Below are positions 27,606 through 36,009 of a DNA stretch of 64,000 bases, piece by piece (the stretch's first letter is position 1; each line of letters begins with the position of its first letter). The notes under the pieces were generated by a model. The model ran no database searches, was not told where the DNA came from, and saw nothing but the letters and a program-made list of their open reading frames with translations. A program made the translations under genes and the position numbers. The stretch is from Treponema sp. (GTDB taxonomy: Bacteria > Spirochaetota > Spirochaetia > Treponematales > Treponemataceae), in contig JAFLSN010000003.1 of NCBI GenBank assembly GCA_022510905.1, positions 62,001-126,000 on the forward strand. The letters run 5' to 3'.

Positions 27606-28640
27606 TTAAAATGCCACAACGCATTTGATGGGTAAATGGTCGCTGTAGCCCCAGCCGCTCCAAATTTCATACCGTTTGGGCACTTTTGTTGACGTATCGC
27701 ACCAGGGGCCGTTAGTCTGTGGTGCAAAAGATTCAATCTGTGCTTTGCCGGCTGCAAAAAAGTGGTCGATTCGGCTCCATTCATCATTGTAATAATAGCT
27801 GCCAGGTTTGATGAGTCCACCTGCCGAAAACCACGGACTGTGCACTTCGACTTCCGTGGATGCGATTCCTGCGTTGTTTTGCCCGTGTCGGGAACGGAGC
27901 TTTATGCCATCAACTGAATTTGTTCGCTCAAATTCAAGCAGATCTTGATTAAAATCACCGCACGCAAGAACCGCCTGTTGTTCCATTGTGATGCGGCGCA
28001 CCACTGTTCCTAAAACGGATTCCTGCCACAATCGCCATGGTGCCGTTTTTTCTTCACCGCCGCTTTTGCTTTTCCAATGGTTTACTAAAAGCTGAAGCTG
28101 GCCGCCGTTGTATTCAACCTGTACTTGCATGAGCGGGCGCATACGTGGCATAGCGTCAGCTTCCGAGCGCACGTCCAGTGCATGTATGGTCATGCCGGCC
28201 AACGGAAACCGGGAAAGAACTCCACAGCCGATTGAGCTGCCTTCATCTTTGGCAAAGCAGCTGTAGCTGTACAGTTTTTTGCTGTTCCATTCGCCAGCTA
28301 AAAAATTGCTGATGTCTTGCAATACGCCTTCATTTTCAATTTCTTCCATAACGAATATGTCGGCATCTAGCGTTTTGATAACCGAGCATAACCGCTTGAG
28401 TCTTTCAATATACGCTTCTGTGCCCCAGGTTTTGCTTTTGACAAATTCCGTGTATTCTTGTCCTGTGGTAACAGAGTCAAAAAATGTTTCCACGTTCCAG
28501 TTGCCCACCGTGAGCCGCCGTGAAGTGGGTGGCGGTGTTGTGGTGGCCGACTGGCTTGGTTCCGTTTGGGTGCATCCGATTTCTGCAAAAAGAAATATCG
28601 CCATAAACGCCATCGTGAATTTTTGAAACAAATTGTTCAT
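27606..28640 (-). CDS. Lipoprotein endonuclease/exonuclease/phosphatase-family protein
   Basis: A 344-residue member of the DNase I-like superfamily. A lipoprotein signal (FLFAEIGC) places it in an envelope membrane. Catalytic stretches are NVETFF near residue 46, VMEEIENEG, VNHWKSKSGG, CGDFNQDLLE, and RIDHFFA with SDHLPI at the end; all acid and histidine positions look intact. Relatives include secreted nucleases and sphingomyelinases, and the NHWKSK and GDFN patterns fit a nuclease best. GGAGG precedes the ATG by six bases. Confidence 0.85.
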   Translation of the reverse strand: MNNLFQKFTMAFMAIFLFAEIGCTQTEPSQSATTTPPPTSRRLTVGNWNVETFFDSVTTGQEYTEFVKSKTWGTEAYIERLKRLCSVIKTLDADIFVMEEIENEGVLQDISNFLAGEWNSKKLYSYSCFAKDEGSSIGCGVLSRFPLAGMTIHALDVRSEADAMPRMRPLMQVQVEYNGGQLQLLVNHWKSKSGGEEKTAPWRLWQESVLGTVVRRITMEQQAVLACGDFNQDLLEFERTNSVDGIKLRSRHGQNNAGIASTEVEVHSPWFSAGGLIKPGSYYYNDEWSRIDHFFAAGKAQIESFAPQTNGPWCDTSTKVPKRYEIWSGWGYSDHLPIKCVVAF

Positions 28641-28702
28641 CGCAACCTCCATAAAAGTATGTGCACACAAATTATGTTTTTCAGCACAAACAGCGATTTT
28701 TT

Positions 28703-28732
28703 TTGAAAATTTTGCTAAATGTGTGGTATCAT
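28703..28732 (+). promoter_or_regulatory. Nicotinamidase promoter (leaderless type)
   Basis: TTGAAA (28703-28708), an 18-bp spacer and TATCAT (28727-28732), six bases before the ATG at 28739. Confidence 0.55.
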
Positions 28733-28738
28733 TGTGGT

Positions 28739-29251
28739 ATGAAAGTTCTTGTTGTAGTTGATATGCAGAATGATTTTATTGACGGGTCGTTGGGCACAAA
28801 TGAAGCAGCAAAAGTTGTTCCGAAAGTGGCGGCAAAGATTGAGGAAGCGCGGACAGCGGGAGACGCGGTTATTTTTACGCGCGATACGCATTCAGCAAAT
28901 TACCTCAATACTCAGGAAGGGCGCAATTTGCCTGTGGTGCACTGCGTTTGCGACTCGACAGGTTGGCAGATTTCCCCTGCGCTCAAAACCGACGGCTCTA
29001 AGGTGATTGACAAACCATCGTTCGGATCGCTGGAACTGGCAGATTATATTGCAACGCTTGGCTCGGTAGACGAAGTTGAGCTGGTTGGACTGTGCACGGA
29101 CATTTGTGTTATCAGCAATGCAATTATTCTGAAGGCGAGACTCCCCGAAACACGGATTTGTGTTGATTCAAGTTGCTGCGCGGGTGTAACGGTAGAAAGC
29201 CATAATAACGCGCTTTCGGCAATGAAGATGTGCCAGATTGAAGTGAATTAA
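28739..29251 (+). CDS. Nicotinamidase / isochorismatase-family hydrolase
   Basis: A 170-residue cysteine hydrolase. The catalytic triad is visible: Asp in VDMQNDFIDG, Lys in DKPSFGS, and Cys in LCTDICV. It converts nicotinamide to nicotinate for NAD salvage if it is a true PncA; the FIDG and metal-binding order fits PncA. The frame is open 26 codons upstream, but the conserved VVDMQNDF start and the promoter place the ATG at 28739. An NAD(P)HX repair enzyme lies 4 kb away, with no evident link. Confidence 0.85.
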   Translation: MKVLVVVDMQNDFIDGSLGTNEAAKVVPKVAAKIEEARTAGDAVIFTRDTHSANYLNTQEGRNLPVVHCVCDSTGWQISPALKTDGSKVIDKPSFGSLELADYIATLGSVDEVELVGLCTDICVISNAIILKARLPETRICVDSSCCAGVTVESHNNALSAMKMCQIEVN

Positions 29252-29274
29252 GGCGTTTGGTATTCTGCAAAATC

Positions 29275-29412
29275 TGATTCATGCGGAAAGGGAGCATACC
29301 GTGCTTCTGCGAAGCCATGCCTCAAGTATGGGCGAAACTAAGTGTATGTTCCCCTTGAATTTTCAGAAAAATCATACCCGCCTTATGCCTCTGGGTGTGT
29401 TGATTTATTCAG
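29275..29412 (+). repeat. R1 dispersed hairpin repeat, copy B (long)
   Basis: GATTCATGCGGAAAGGG, then GCATACCGTGCTTCTGCG, ending GGGTGTGTTGATTTATTCAG. About 140 bp, longer than the others because of extra sequence in the middle. It lies between the convergent nicotinamidase and AEC transporter genes. Confidence 0.72.
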
Positions 29413-29464
29413 AAAGATGAAAGCTTATGCCATAAAGTGCCGTATGTAGTTTGCCTGTTCAGTG

Positions 29465-30403
29465 TTATATCAGCGCAAGCAATCTTAGCACAAAAATAAA
29501 CAGGAACAATGTGAATATTGACGTTGCTGTGGTGAATACCACAATTTGCCCGGCAAGTGTTGCATCGCCTCCCAATGTTTGTGCCATCGGAAACGAGCTA
29601 ACTGCTGTGGGAGTCGCGTACATGATGAGCAGCATAAAGCGTTCCATTGGTGTAAAAGGAAAAAGAAGAATCACCATGAACAATACAAGCGGAAGCAGCA
29701 CCATTTTTACGGCGCACGTTGCCGCTAACGTCAGCAGATTGTGTTTAACCATTTTCAGTTTGAGTGTGCCTCCCAGCGCGAACAGTGCGAGCGGGGTTGC
29801 CATGTTTGCAAATACCGTTATCGGTTCTGCCAGAAAAACAGGAACCGGTATATGCAGTGCACGGAACAATACGCCGGTCGCCACTCCAAGAATGAGCGGA
29901 TTGGTTGCAACTTTCTTTAGCAAATTCCATTTGTTTGAAGTTGCGTTGCTAAAGTATTCAAGTACAATCACCGCCATCACGTTGTAGATAGGAACGATGA
30001 AGGCAACAATCATGGTTGCAAGCAGATGGCTCTGCGCACCGTACAGATTTTCGGCAAGCGGAATCGCAAACAGCACGATGTTGCTGCGGTAGATGCCCTG
30101 TACAATAACGCCACGCTGCGGATTTGTTTTTATGACATGCGGCACAATCAGCATGAGCAGCGCGATGACAAAAAACAGGCTGATAATTGCAAAGGCAACG
30201 TATCGCACATTCAGCACAAAATCGGTGTCAACCCAGTACACGTTTTTGAACATTAGCAGCGGAAAAAACGCCTTGAACGCAACACTGTTCAGCTTGTTTA
30301 AAAATTCTTCGTTTGCAATGCCCATTTTTTGCACCGCCGCCCCGAACGCCATGTACAGCAAAAACGGAAGCACCGCATAAAATGCAATCCAAAAACTTTC
30401 CAT
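29465..30403 (-). CDS. AEC-family transporter
   Basis: A 312-residue membrane protein with about ten helices, of the auxin efflux carrier family. It begins YAVLPFLLYMAFGAAVQK and has the two half-repeats with polar breaks (KAFFPLLMFKNVYW; YATPTAVSSFPMAQTLGGD). Bacterial members such as MleP export or import organic acids like malate; the substrate is not readable. A minus-strand TAGGCT box (30410-30415) ends six bases before the ATG. Confidence 0.85.
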   Translation of the reverse strand: MESFWIAFYAVLPFLLYMAFGAAVQKMGIANEEFLNKLNSVAFKAFFPLLMFKNVYWVDTDFVLNVRYVAFAIISLFFVIALLMLIVPHVIKTNPQRGVIVQGIYRSNIVLFAIPLAENLYGAQSHLLATMIVAFIVPIYNVMAVIVLEYFSNATSNKWNLLKKVATNPLILGVATGVLFRALHIPVPVFLAEPITVFANMATPLALFALGGTLKLKMVKHNLLTLAATCAVKMVLLPLVLFMVILLFPFTPMERFMLLIMYATPTAVSSFPMAQTLGGDATLAGQIVVFTTATSIFTLFLFIFVLRLLALI

Positions 30404-30591
30404 GCATCTAGCCTACACCATTACTGCCGTTAAGAAAAGCGGTGAAAATAACTTCCTAAAAACGCAGTAACGCAGGAAGTTTCGGCTTCCGAAGATGGCA
30501 TGTTTGTATGCTTTTTTATCCAGCGATATGTTGTTTTAAATGCAGGAATGAATTTTAGGCTAGATACTTGTGGCGAAAGTTTCAGTCAGAA

Positions 30592-30689
30592 TAAAATCAA
30601 CACACACTGACGCAGAAGCAAGGCCTCACCCTGTAAAGCGCCCTCCACTCCATGAAGCACGGTATGTACCTTTTCCGAGTGAATCAAAG
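30592..30689 (-). repeat. R1 dispersed hairpin repeat, copy C
   Basis: Read on the minus strand it gives GATTCACTCGGAAAAGG then TACATACCGTGCTTC, ending CAGTGTGTGTTGATTTTATT. It fills most of the 366-base gap between the AEC gene and the next gene. A GGAAG/CTTCC hairpin lies at about 30474-30490 in the same gap. Confidence 0.7.
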
Positions 30690-30769
30690 TTTTCCGCAAA
30701 ATTGCCCGGGTATTTAAATGTGCAAAAAAGCCTCTTGTGTCTTTGCAAAAATTGTTTTAGGCTGATGCC

Positions 30770-31075
30770 ATGGATATGAGCGCGAAATTGATTTTTGCAG
30801 GAATTGCTTTTTTGGTGATGGCCGGTGTTTTTTGCGGTATTGCATTTTTTTTGCGTTTGCCACAGCAGGTGCAAAAGGCTCCGATTTGTAAACAGAGCGG
30901 CTCCATATTTTTTTTGATTGGCTCACTTACAGGCGTTGTGGGATTGCTGGCCTTGCTGTTCAGAAATGAAGCAACAAAAACCGTAGCACAAATCTGCGCT
31001 CTGGTTTATCTGCTTTTGCTCACAATGTTGTTGGTTGTTTTTATCATGATAACCAAGGATTCGCAGTCAAAATGA
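30770..31075 (+). CDS. Small membrane protein with three helices, unknown
   Basis: A 101-residue protein with three hydrophobic segments (about 7-28, 46-63, 72-92) and charged ends. No family recognised. A TAGGCT box (30758-30763), with TTGTGT 17 bp upstream, ends six bases before the ATG. Its stop overlaps the start of the pseudouridine synthase gene by ATGA, so they form one transcription unit. Confidence 0.68.
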   Translation: MDMSAKLIFAGIAFLVMAGVFCGIAFFLRLPQQVQKAPICKQSGSIFFLIGSLTGVVGLLALLFRNEATKTVAQICALVYLLLLTMLLVVFIMITKDSQSK

Positions 31076-31992
31076 ATGGAACGTTTCACCATGTAAAAGC
31101 CAGCACCCAATACAAGCGTGAACACAAAAGCGACTATGGCCGCGAGCGCATGGATATTTTGTACGAAGATGCCAACATCGTAGTGATTCATAAACCTAGC
31201 GGTATGCTTTCAGTGCCTTATCCTGGAAGCAAAGCACGAACGGCTCTGGACGTGCTTGAAAAAATCATGCGCACAAAAGGAACATATTCTTCTGCGCACA
31301 GGCCTTTTACCGTGCATCGGCTTGACCGCGACACAAGCGGAGTCATGATGTTTGCATTAACGGAAGCCGTGCAAACCAAAGTGATGGATTCATGGCATAC
31401 TATGGTGACCGAACGCCTTTACCGTGCTGTTGCAGAAAATCCTCGCAATCCAAAAAAAATCCTGCCAGTTTCAGGGCTTATCGATTTGCCGCTTGCAAAA
31501 AACTCGCATCATCTTGGCTATGTTCCGCATGACCCACACGACAAAAACAGAACCGTTGAAGCGCGCACATATTTTTCTGTTGTGTTTCGAGGAGCCACGC
31601 ACACACTGTTTGAGCTTTCTCTTGACACTGGCAAAAAGAACCAGATTCGGGCACACCTTAGTTCACAGGGTTATCCGCTTGCTGGCGATGAAAATTATCG
31701 TGCACGGACTGATCCGTTCCATCGCCTGGCACTGCATGCGCGAACACTTGCTTTTGTGCATCCGATAACGCACGAACCATTGCGTTTTGAAGTTCCAGAA
31801 CCTGAGGAATGGCTTTTGTATGTTCAGCGTGGAGACCGACATCCGCAGACTCCAATTTGGTTTGACCGCGAGGCCCAGAGGCAAATGCGTCAATCTTACA
31901 CCAATAGCAGCCCTGTTCCTGCACCGAGACTTTCGCGAAAACAACGCAGCAAGATGGATTTTATTGCACAAGCCCACGCTCTGCAAAAATGA
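31072..31992 (+). CDS. RluA-family pseudouridine synthase
   Basis: Converts specific uridines in rRNA or tRNA to pseudouridine. The catalytic motif II HRLDRDTSGVMMFAL lies near residue 85 and motif III TGKKNQIRAHL near 185. An N-terminal S4 domain is missing; the protein starts almost directly at the catalytic domain (ILYEDANIVVIHKPSGM), as in RluA and TruC types. The C-terminal 60 residues are basic and extra. ATG 31072 overlaps the preceding stop; MDILYED at 31150 is an alternative. Confidence 0.88.
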   Translation: MNGTFHHVKASTQYKREHKSDYGRERMDILYEDANIVVIHKPSGMLSVPYPGSKARTALDVLEKIMRTKGTYSSAHRPFTVHRLDRDTSGVMMFALTEAVQTKVMDSWHTMVTERLYRAVAENPRNPKKILPVSGLIDLPLAKNSHHLGYVPHDPHDKNRTVEARTYFSVVFRGATHTLFELSLDTGKKNQIRAHLSSQGYPLAGDENYRARTDPFHRLALHARTLAFVHPITHEPLRFEVPEPEEWLLYVQRGDRHPQTPIWFDREAQRQMRQSYTNSSPVPAPRLSRKQRSKMDFIAQAHALQK

Positions 31993-32250
31993 TGCATTTA
32001 CAAATCATGTTTGGTGAATGTCTTGCTTCATCATGCGTTTTCAGAATATTCCGCTTTGCATAAGCAATCGTATAATCAACACATAGACGCAACAATTCTG
32101 ACAGACAAGCTGCAATCCGCAGTGATTGGCAATGGCAAGGCAATTTTGCTGCATCAAAATTGGAGCGCAGTAAAATGTGCAAAGAACGAAACCATAAAGG
32201 TGCCCGAAAAAAAGAAACAGGCGCAGACTGCATGATTTCAGGTTCGGATA

Positions 32251-32340
32251 TTTCCACCAATGAAAAAAGTATCAAGTTTTTCATTGGTGGAAACGGCAGC
32301 CAATAACCGAGTTCTGAAAGCTCGGAATTAAAATCGGCAG
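32251..32340 (+). repeat. 17-bp hairpin followed by R2 repeat, copy 1
   Basis: TTTCCACCAATGAAAAA pairs perfectly with TTTTTCATTGGTGGAAA around a nine-base loop. The R2 element then follows: CGGCAGCCAATAAC, a CCGAG/CTCGG hairpin, AATTAAAATCGGCAG. It lies in the 443-base gap between the convergent pseudouridine synthase and NAD(P)HX repair genes. The hairpin could also act as a terminator. I see no gene in this gap. Confidence 0.6.
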
Positions 32341-32435
32341 AATTATAGTCCGCATATAAACAGATATGATTATCTGGAAAAACATTTGCAGCTTAACCAG
32401 AAAAGTGATTGCATGCAATTTTTGCAGCCTGTGGA

Positions 32436-33950
32436 TTACAATTCTGTAACAGCCTGAATCAGACTGAACGGGGTAAGTGCAAAATCGTTACGAATTATCC
32501 GCGAAGCCAGCGCATGTGCCAATGATGCGCAACACGCTGCGTCTATCGCGGAATTTTTTTGCGCTAACAGAGCCGCTATCAAACCTGAAAGAACATCGCC
32601 ACTTCCTCCTTTTGCAAGTGCCGGTGTTCCCCATGGATTTATAAACATGCGCACTTTTTCTTGATTGTGCAGTTTTACGCCGATAGTCACTACTGCGCCT
32701 TTTAAAACCAGCACTATTCCTGGAAACTGTGTACAAAAACGGCGCGTCAATTCTGCCCGCTGTTCTACCGCCTGTAAAACCGTGTATGTGCCAAGTTCAC
32801 AGCGTTCAAGCAGCGCACAAAATTCTTTAGGATGCGGGGTAAGCACCACGGAACCACATTTTGCAGTGCTTCGGTTTTTTAAAAAATTCTTCAGTCCTTC
32901 AGCATAAAATAAATCGGCGTCAAGCACACAGGGAATATCTGCATGTTCTGTGAGCCAGGTGATGGCAGATTCCGCTGATTCTTTATTTCTGCCAAGCCCC
33001 ATGCCGGCAGCCACTGCTGTTGTGTTTGCCGGAAAATCTGTGGCGTGCATAATGTCATACGGTAAATTGATGTTTGTGAATGTGTTGTTTTCAGCAGAAG
33101 GAATTGTTTTTCCATTGTGTGCTCTGTTTGCGTTCACTACTGTAACCAAGCCTGAACCAAAACGCAGCGCCGCAGATGCTGCAATCACGGCGGCACCGGG
33201 TTTTTCTCCAATAATAACGGCTGTGTGCCCAAAGTCACCCTTGTGTGCGGCTTTATTTGTTCTGCTTGGTAATTTTAGATCTTTCGGCTCAAGTAACATA
33301 GCTTCTGGTGAACATTCAGAGCACGACTCAAAATGTGAGCGGTGTATGCCCAAATCGGCACACACAATGTGTCCAACATAATTTTTTGCGGCATCGGAAA
33401 ACAGGCACCATTTGAGCGCTCCCATTGTAACGGTTATGTCTGCCGCAAACGCGGTTGTGTGAATATGGCCTTGCATGGAAATGCCTGTTGGCACATCGCA
33501 GGCAATGCAGAAGGCTTCTGTTTTGTTCACCTGCCGAATGCATGAGACAACATGTTCCGGCAAATCGCCATGAAAGCCGCTTCCAAATATGCAGTCAACT
33601 GCGACAGCATTTTTTTTGTGCTGCTCCAGGCACGCCACCGCCTCAAAAACTGTGCAAAAAGTTATTCCGACAGAACGGGCACGAAGCGCCTGTGTTTTGC
33701 ACAAGTCGCTTTTTGGCTCATCAAGCGGGCAGACCAAAACGGTTTTTGCATTGTCTGCAATTCGGCGTGCCAGTGCGTATCCGTCGGCACCATTGTTTCC
33801 TGCCCCGGCAAAAATTACTACAATGTTGTATGCGCACAATTCCCGCTCCAATGCGGCGGCGGCGTTTTCCATCATAATGTCGTGGCTCAGCAGGAAATGC
33901 TCGCGAACATGGGAATCAAGTATGCGGGTGTCCAAAAAAATCGGTTGCAT
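32436..33950 (-). CDS. nnr: Bifunctional NAD(P)HX epimerase/dehydratase
   Basis: Repairs hydrated NADH and NADPH. The N-terminal ~210 residues are the epimerase (GAGNNGADGYALARR near residue 50, FGSGFHGDLP, ACDVPTG). The C-terminal ~290 are the ADP- or ATP-dependent dehydratase (HKGDFGHTAVIIG, LTPHPKEFCALL, GSGDVLSGLIAALLAQ). The length of 504 residues is normal for the fused form. ATG 33950 is chosen over one 24 bases upstream because a TATAAT box (33958-33963) ends seven bases before it and the family's N terminus starts here. Confidence 0.92.
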   Translation of the reverse strand: MQPIFLDTRILDSHVREHFLLSHDIMMENAAAALERELCAYNIVVIFAGAGNNGADGYALARRIADNAKTVLVCPLDEPKSDLCKTQALRARSVGITFCTVFEAVACLEQHKKNAVAVDCIFGSGFHGDLPEHVVSCIRQVNKTEAFCIACDVPTGISMQGHIHTTAFAADITVTMGALKWCLFSDAAKNYVGHIVCADLGIHRSHFESCSECSPEAMLLEPKDLKLPSRTNKAAHKGDFGHTAVIIGEKPGAAVIAASAALRFGSGLVTVVNANRAHNGKTIPSAENNTFTNINLPYDIMHATDFPANTTAVAAGMGLGRNKESAESAITWLTEHADIPCVLDADLFYAEGLKNFLKNRSTAKCGSVVLTPHPKEFCALLERCELGTYTVLQAVEQRAELTRRFCTQFPGIVLVLKGAVVTIGVKLHNQEKVRMFINPWGTPALAKGGSGDVLSGLIAALLAQKNSAIDAACCASLAHALASRIIRNDFALTPFSLIQAVTEL

Positions 33951-34082
33951 GGTTTTGATTATACAGCCGTGCATTTGTTGTGAAAAGGGCGGAATGTGTG
34001 TTATACTTTACGGGTTTGAAAAATCGTGGCACATATTTTGAATTTTGCGGTAACATGCGTTTTTGTTCACGGGAGAATTGAA

Positions 34083-35114
34083 ATGTTAAAAAAAGTGTCA
34101 GAAACAATTTCAGAAATAAAAAAATCTGTTTTTTCCTGGTTTGAAGTGACGTTTTCAAGCCTCGGTTGCATTTTTTGTATTGTATGTGTGCAGTTTGTGA
34201 GCATTGTTTTTTTAGGCCGTGTCAGCGTTACGTTAGCAGTTTTATGTGCTTCATTTTGCAGCTGCTTTTTGATGATACCGCTCACACTGAATCTTTCCCG
34301 TCATTTTAAAAATAAAACACTGGAAAAAGATTTTGAAAGAGACAAAGAATTGCTCAGGCAGGAATCTGAAATTGAAAAACTGAAACAGGAACAAGATGAA
34401 ACCCTGCGCAAACTGATGTTGTTGGAAGCAACAAAATTTAATATGTCTATTCCAAAAAATGTTTTAAAACTTACGCTCAAAGAAATAATGCGTAACGGAA
34501 CCATTGTAAAAAAAGAACAACTCAATCCAGATGATTTTCATAGTACATGGGGAATAAAAAATTTGTTTTCTTCGTCGCGCCAATATGACGAAGTGCTTAC
34601 GGTACTCAATTACACCGTTTCGGCAAAATATGGAATCAATTTGCAGAATATCAAAATTTCAAAAGTGAATGACAGCTCGATTGTTGTGTACGGCGCGATT
34701 CCAGAATATACGGCAGGGCCAGATTTCAGTTTTGAAGAAGTATTGGGCGAAGTGCGGCACGTGAACCTGCACCGAAACGGCCGCGAAAAAAATGTGACAG
34801 TTGAAAACAGCATTGAAGCATCTGAGGCCGTGCGGAAAAAGCAGGAGCAGTACAAATCTGATTTTCAGGAGGAATTTGCCAACATGCCTTCGCTGCAACT
34901 TGATGAAAGTCTCAAAAAAGATGCGCAAAACATGATACGTGTGCTGCTTGCGCCATTCTACAAAAATATTGAATTTGATGACAGAAACATTCCGCAGAAT
35001 TCCCAGCCATTGCTTGAATATTTGCAAAATAGCGTAAAAAACATTGATGCTCATGATTCGCGCAAAGAGCTGTTTGATAAATCTGTGGAATCGCGCGCAG
35101 ATTATAAAGGGTAA
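34083..35114 (+). CDS. Membrane protein with coiled coil, unknown
   Basis: A 343-residue protein. Two hydrophobic segments (about 21-43 and 48-70) are followed by a charged coiled coil (about 78-115, rich in Lys, Glu and Gln) and a soluble C-terminal region of about 220 residues. No family recognised. GGGAG precedes the ATG by seven bases, and a TATACT box near 34003 gives a leader of about 70 bases. It abuts the YkgJ gene with a TAATG overlap. Confidence 0.72.
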   Translation: MLKKVSETISEIKKSVFSWFEVTFSSLGCIFCIVCVQFVSIVFLGRVSVTLAVLCASFCSCFLMIPLTLNLSRHFKNKTLEKDFERDKELLRQESEIEKLKQEQDETLRKLMLLEATKFNMSIPKNVLKLTLKEIMRNGTIVKKEQLNPDDFHSTWGIKNLFSSSRQYDEVLTVLNYTVSAKYGINLQNIKISKVNDSSIVVYGAIPEYTAGPDFSFEEVLGEVRHVNLHRNGREKNVTVENSIEASEAVRKKQEQYKSDFQEEFANMPSLQLDESLKKDAQNMIRVLLAPFYKNIEFDDRNIPQNSQPLLEYLQNSVKNIDAHDSRKELFDKSVESRADYKG

Positions 35115-35602
35115 TGTGTATGGATTCATTCTATAAAACTGGATTACGTTTTTCGTGCACCAAATGCTCTCGGTGCTGCCGTGGAACTCCGGGAGTCGTG
35201 TTTTTAACAGAAAATGATTTGTCCAGGCTTTGTGGGTGGGCTCAGCTTTCGCGAGAACAGTTTGTGCAGCTGTATTGCCATTGGATTGAAAATGAACAAG
35301 GCGAAGAAATCCTGAGTCTGCGTGAGCTTCAAAACTACGACTGTATTTTTTGGAAAGAAGGAATAGGTTGCGAGGCATACGAAGCTCGTCCAGTTCAGTG
35401 CAGGACATATCCGTTTTGGTCGCAGCTGCTCAAAGACCGTGCCGCATGGGAGCATGAAAAATATCGTTGTCCAGGTTTGGATTCCGGTGCTTTTCATGCT
35501 GAATCAGAAATAGAAGCCGTCCGCAATTACCATGAAGAACAGAAGCGCGAATTTATAAAACGGCCCAAGTTTAGAAAGTCAATGCAAGATTCAGTAGATT
35601 AA
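35114..35602 (+). CDS. YkgJ-family cysteine cluster protein
   Basis: A 162-residue protein with the metal-binding pattern of this family: FSCTKCSRCCRG near residue 15, YDCIFW and GCEAYEARPVQCRTYPFW near 75-100, then a late Cys (YRCPG). These cysteines probably bind zinc or an Fe-S cluster. Function is not established for the family. It is coupled to the upstream membrane protein gene. Confidence 0.82.
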   Translation: MCMDSFYKTGLRFSCTKCSRCCRGTPGVVFLTENDLSRLCGWAQLSREQFVQLYCHWIENEQGEEILSLRELQNYDCIFWKEGIGCEAYEARPVQCRTYPFWSQLLKDRAAWEHEKYRCPGLDSGAFHAESEIEAVRNYHEEQKREFIKRPKFRKSMQDSVD

Positions 35603-35734
35603 AAGAATGACAAATCCGCAAGTGTGCAATACAGCTCCATTTATATTGTACACTGGCTGCTCAGCTCTGTGCATTTGAATGTCCTCAGGCTTGCGCAAAA
35701 CAAAAAAGTGCTGTTTAAAATTGTTCATCGCTGG

Positions 35735-35835
35735 AAACGCCGTTTCACAACGCAGTGAAAAACGGCAGTCAATAACTGAGCTAAAAAACTCGGAGTTAAA
35801 ATCGACAACGCTATTTAAGTTGCCGATTTTAAATG
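35735..35835 (+). repeat. R2 dispersed repeat, copy 2
   Basis: Three hairpins in a row: GCCGTTTCAC/GTGAAAAACGGC; AACTGAG/CTCGGAGTT; and AAAATCGACAAC/GTTGCCGATTTT. The middle part (about 35756-35809) matches R2 copy 1 closely: CGGCAGTCAATAAC, CTCGGAGTTAAAATCG. It sits between the convergent YkgJ and ApeR-like genes. Nothing else is seen in this 407-base gap except a terminator. Confidence 0.6.
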
Positions 35836-35954
35836 TGGTTATTTTTTTTGAGCTCCAAAAGGTGTCATGCAAAATATGACGAATGTCCGTTTTTTGCCGT
35901 GCTGCACCGGCGTGGCTGGGTTTGTTATGGATTCGGTTTGTGTTATTCCTGCAT

Positions 35955-35994
35955 AAAAAAACGCCACTATGGAAATCCACGGTGGCGCTTTTTG
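35955..35994. terminator. Bidirectional terminator
   Basis: ACGCCAC (35961-35967) pairs with GTGGCG (35982-35987), with TATGG/CCACG extending the stem inward. It is flanked by AAAAAA on the left and CTTTTT on the right, so it can end transcription from both the YkgJ side and the ApeR side. Confidence 0.75.
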
Positions 35995-36009
35995 CAAAAT
36001 GGCTCAATT

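Noticed and set aside
32011-32235. Small ORF after the pseudouridine synthase gene
   Set aside because: No ribosome site, no family, and odd composition; the region holds hairpins and a repeat instead.
32288-35809. R2 repeats as integron attC sites
   Set aside because: They have hairpins and end-like boxes, but the boxes do not match RYYYAAC and GTTRRRY, there is no integrase, and the DNA between them is ordinary chromosomal genes in mixed orientation.
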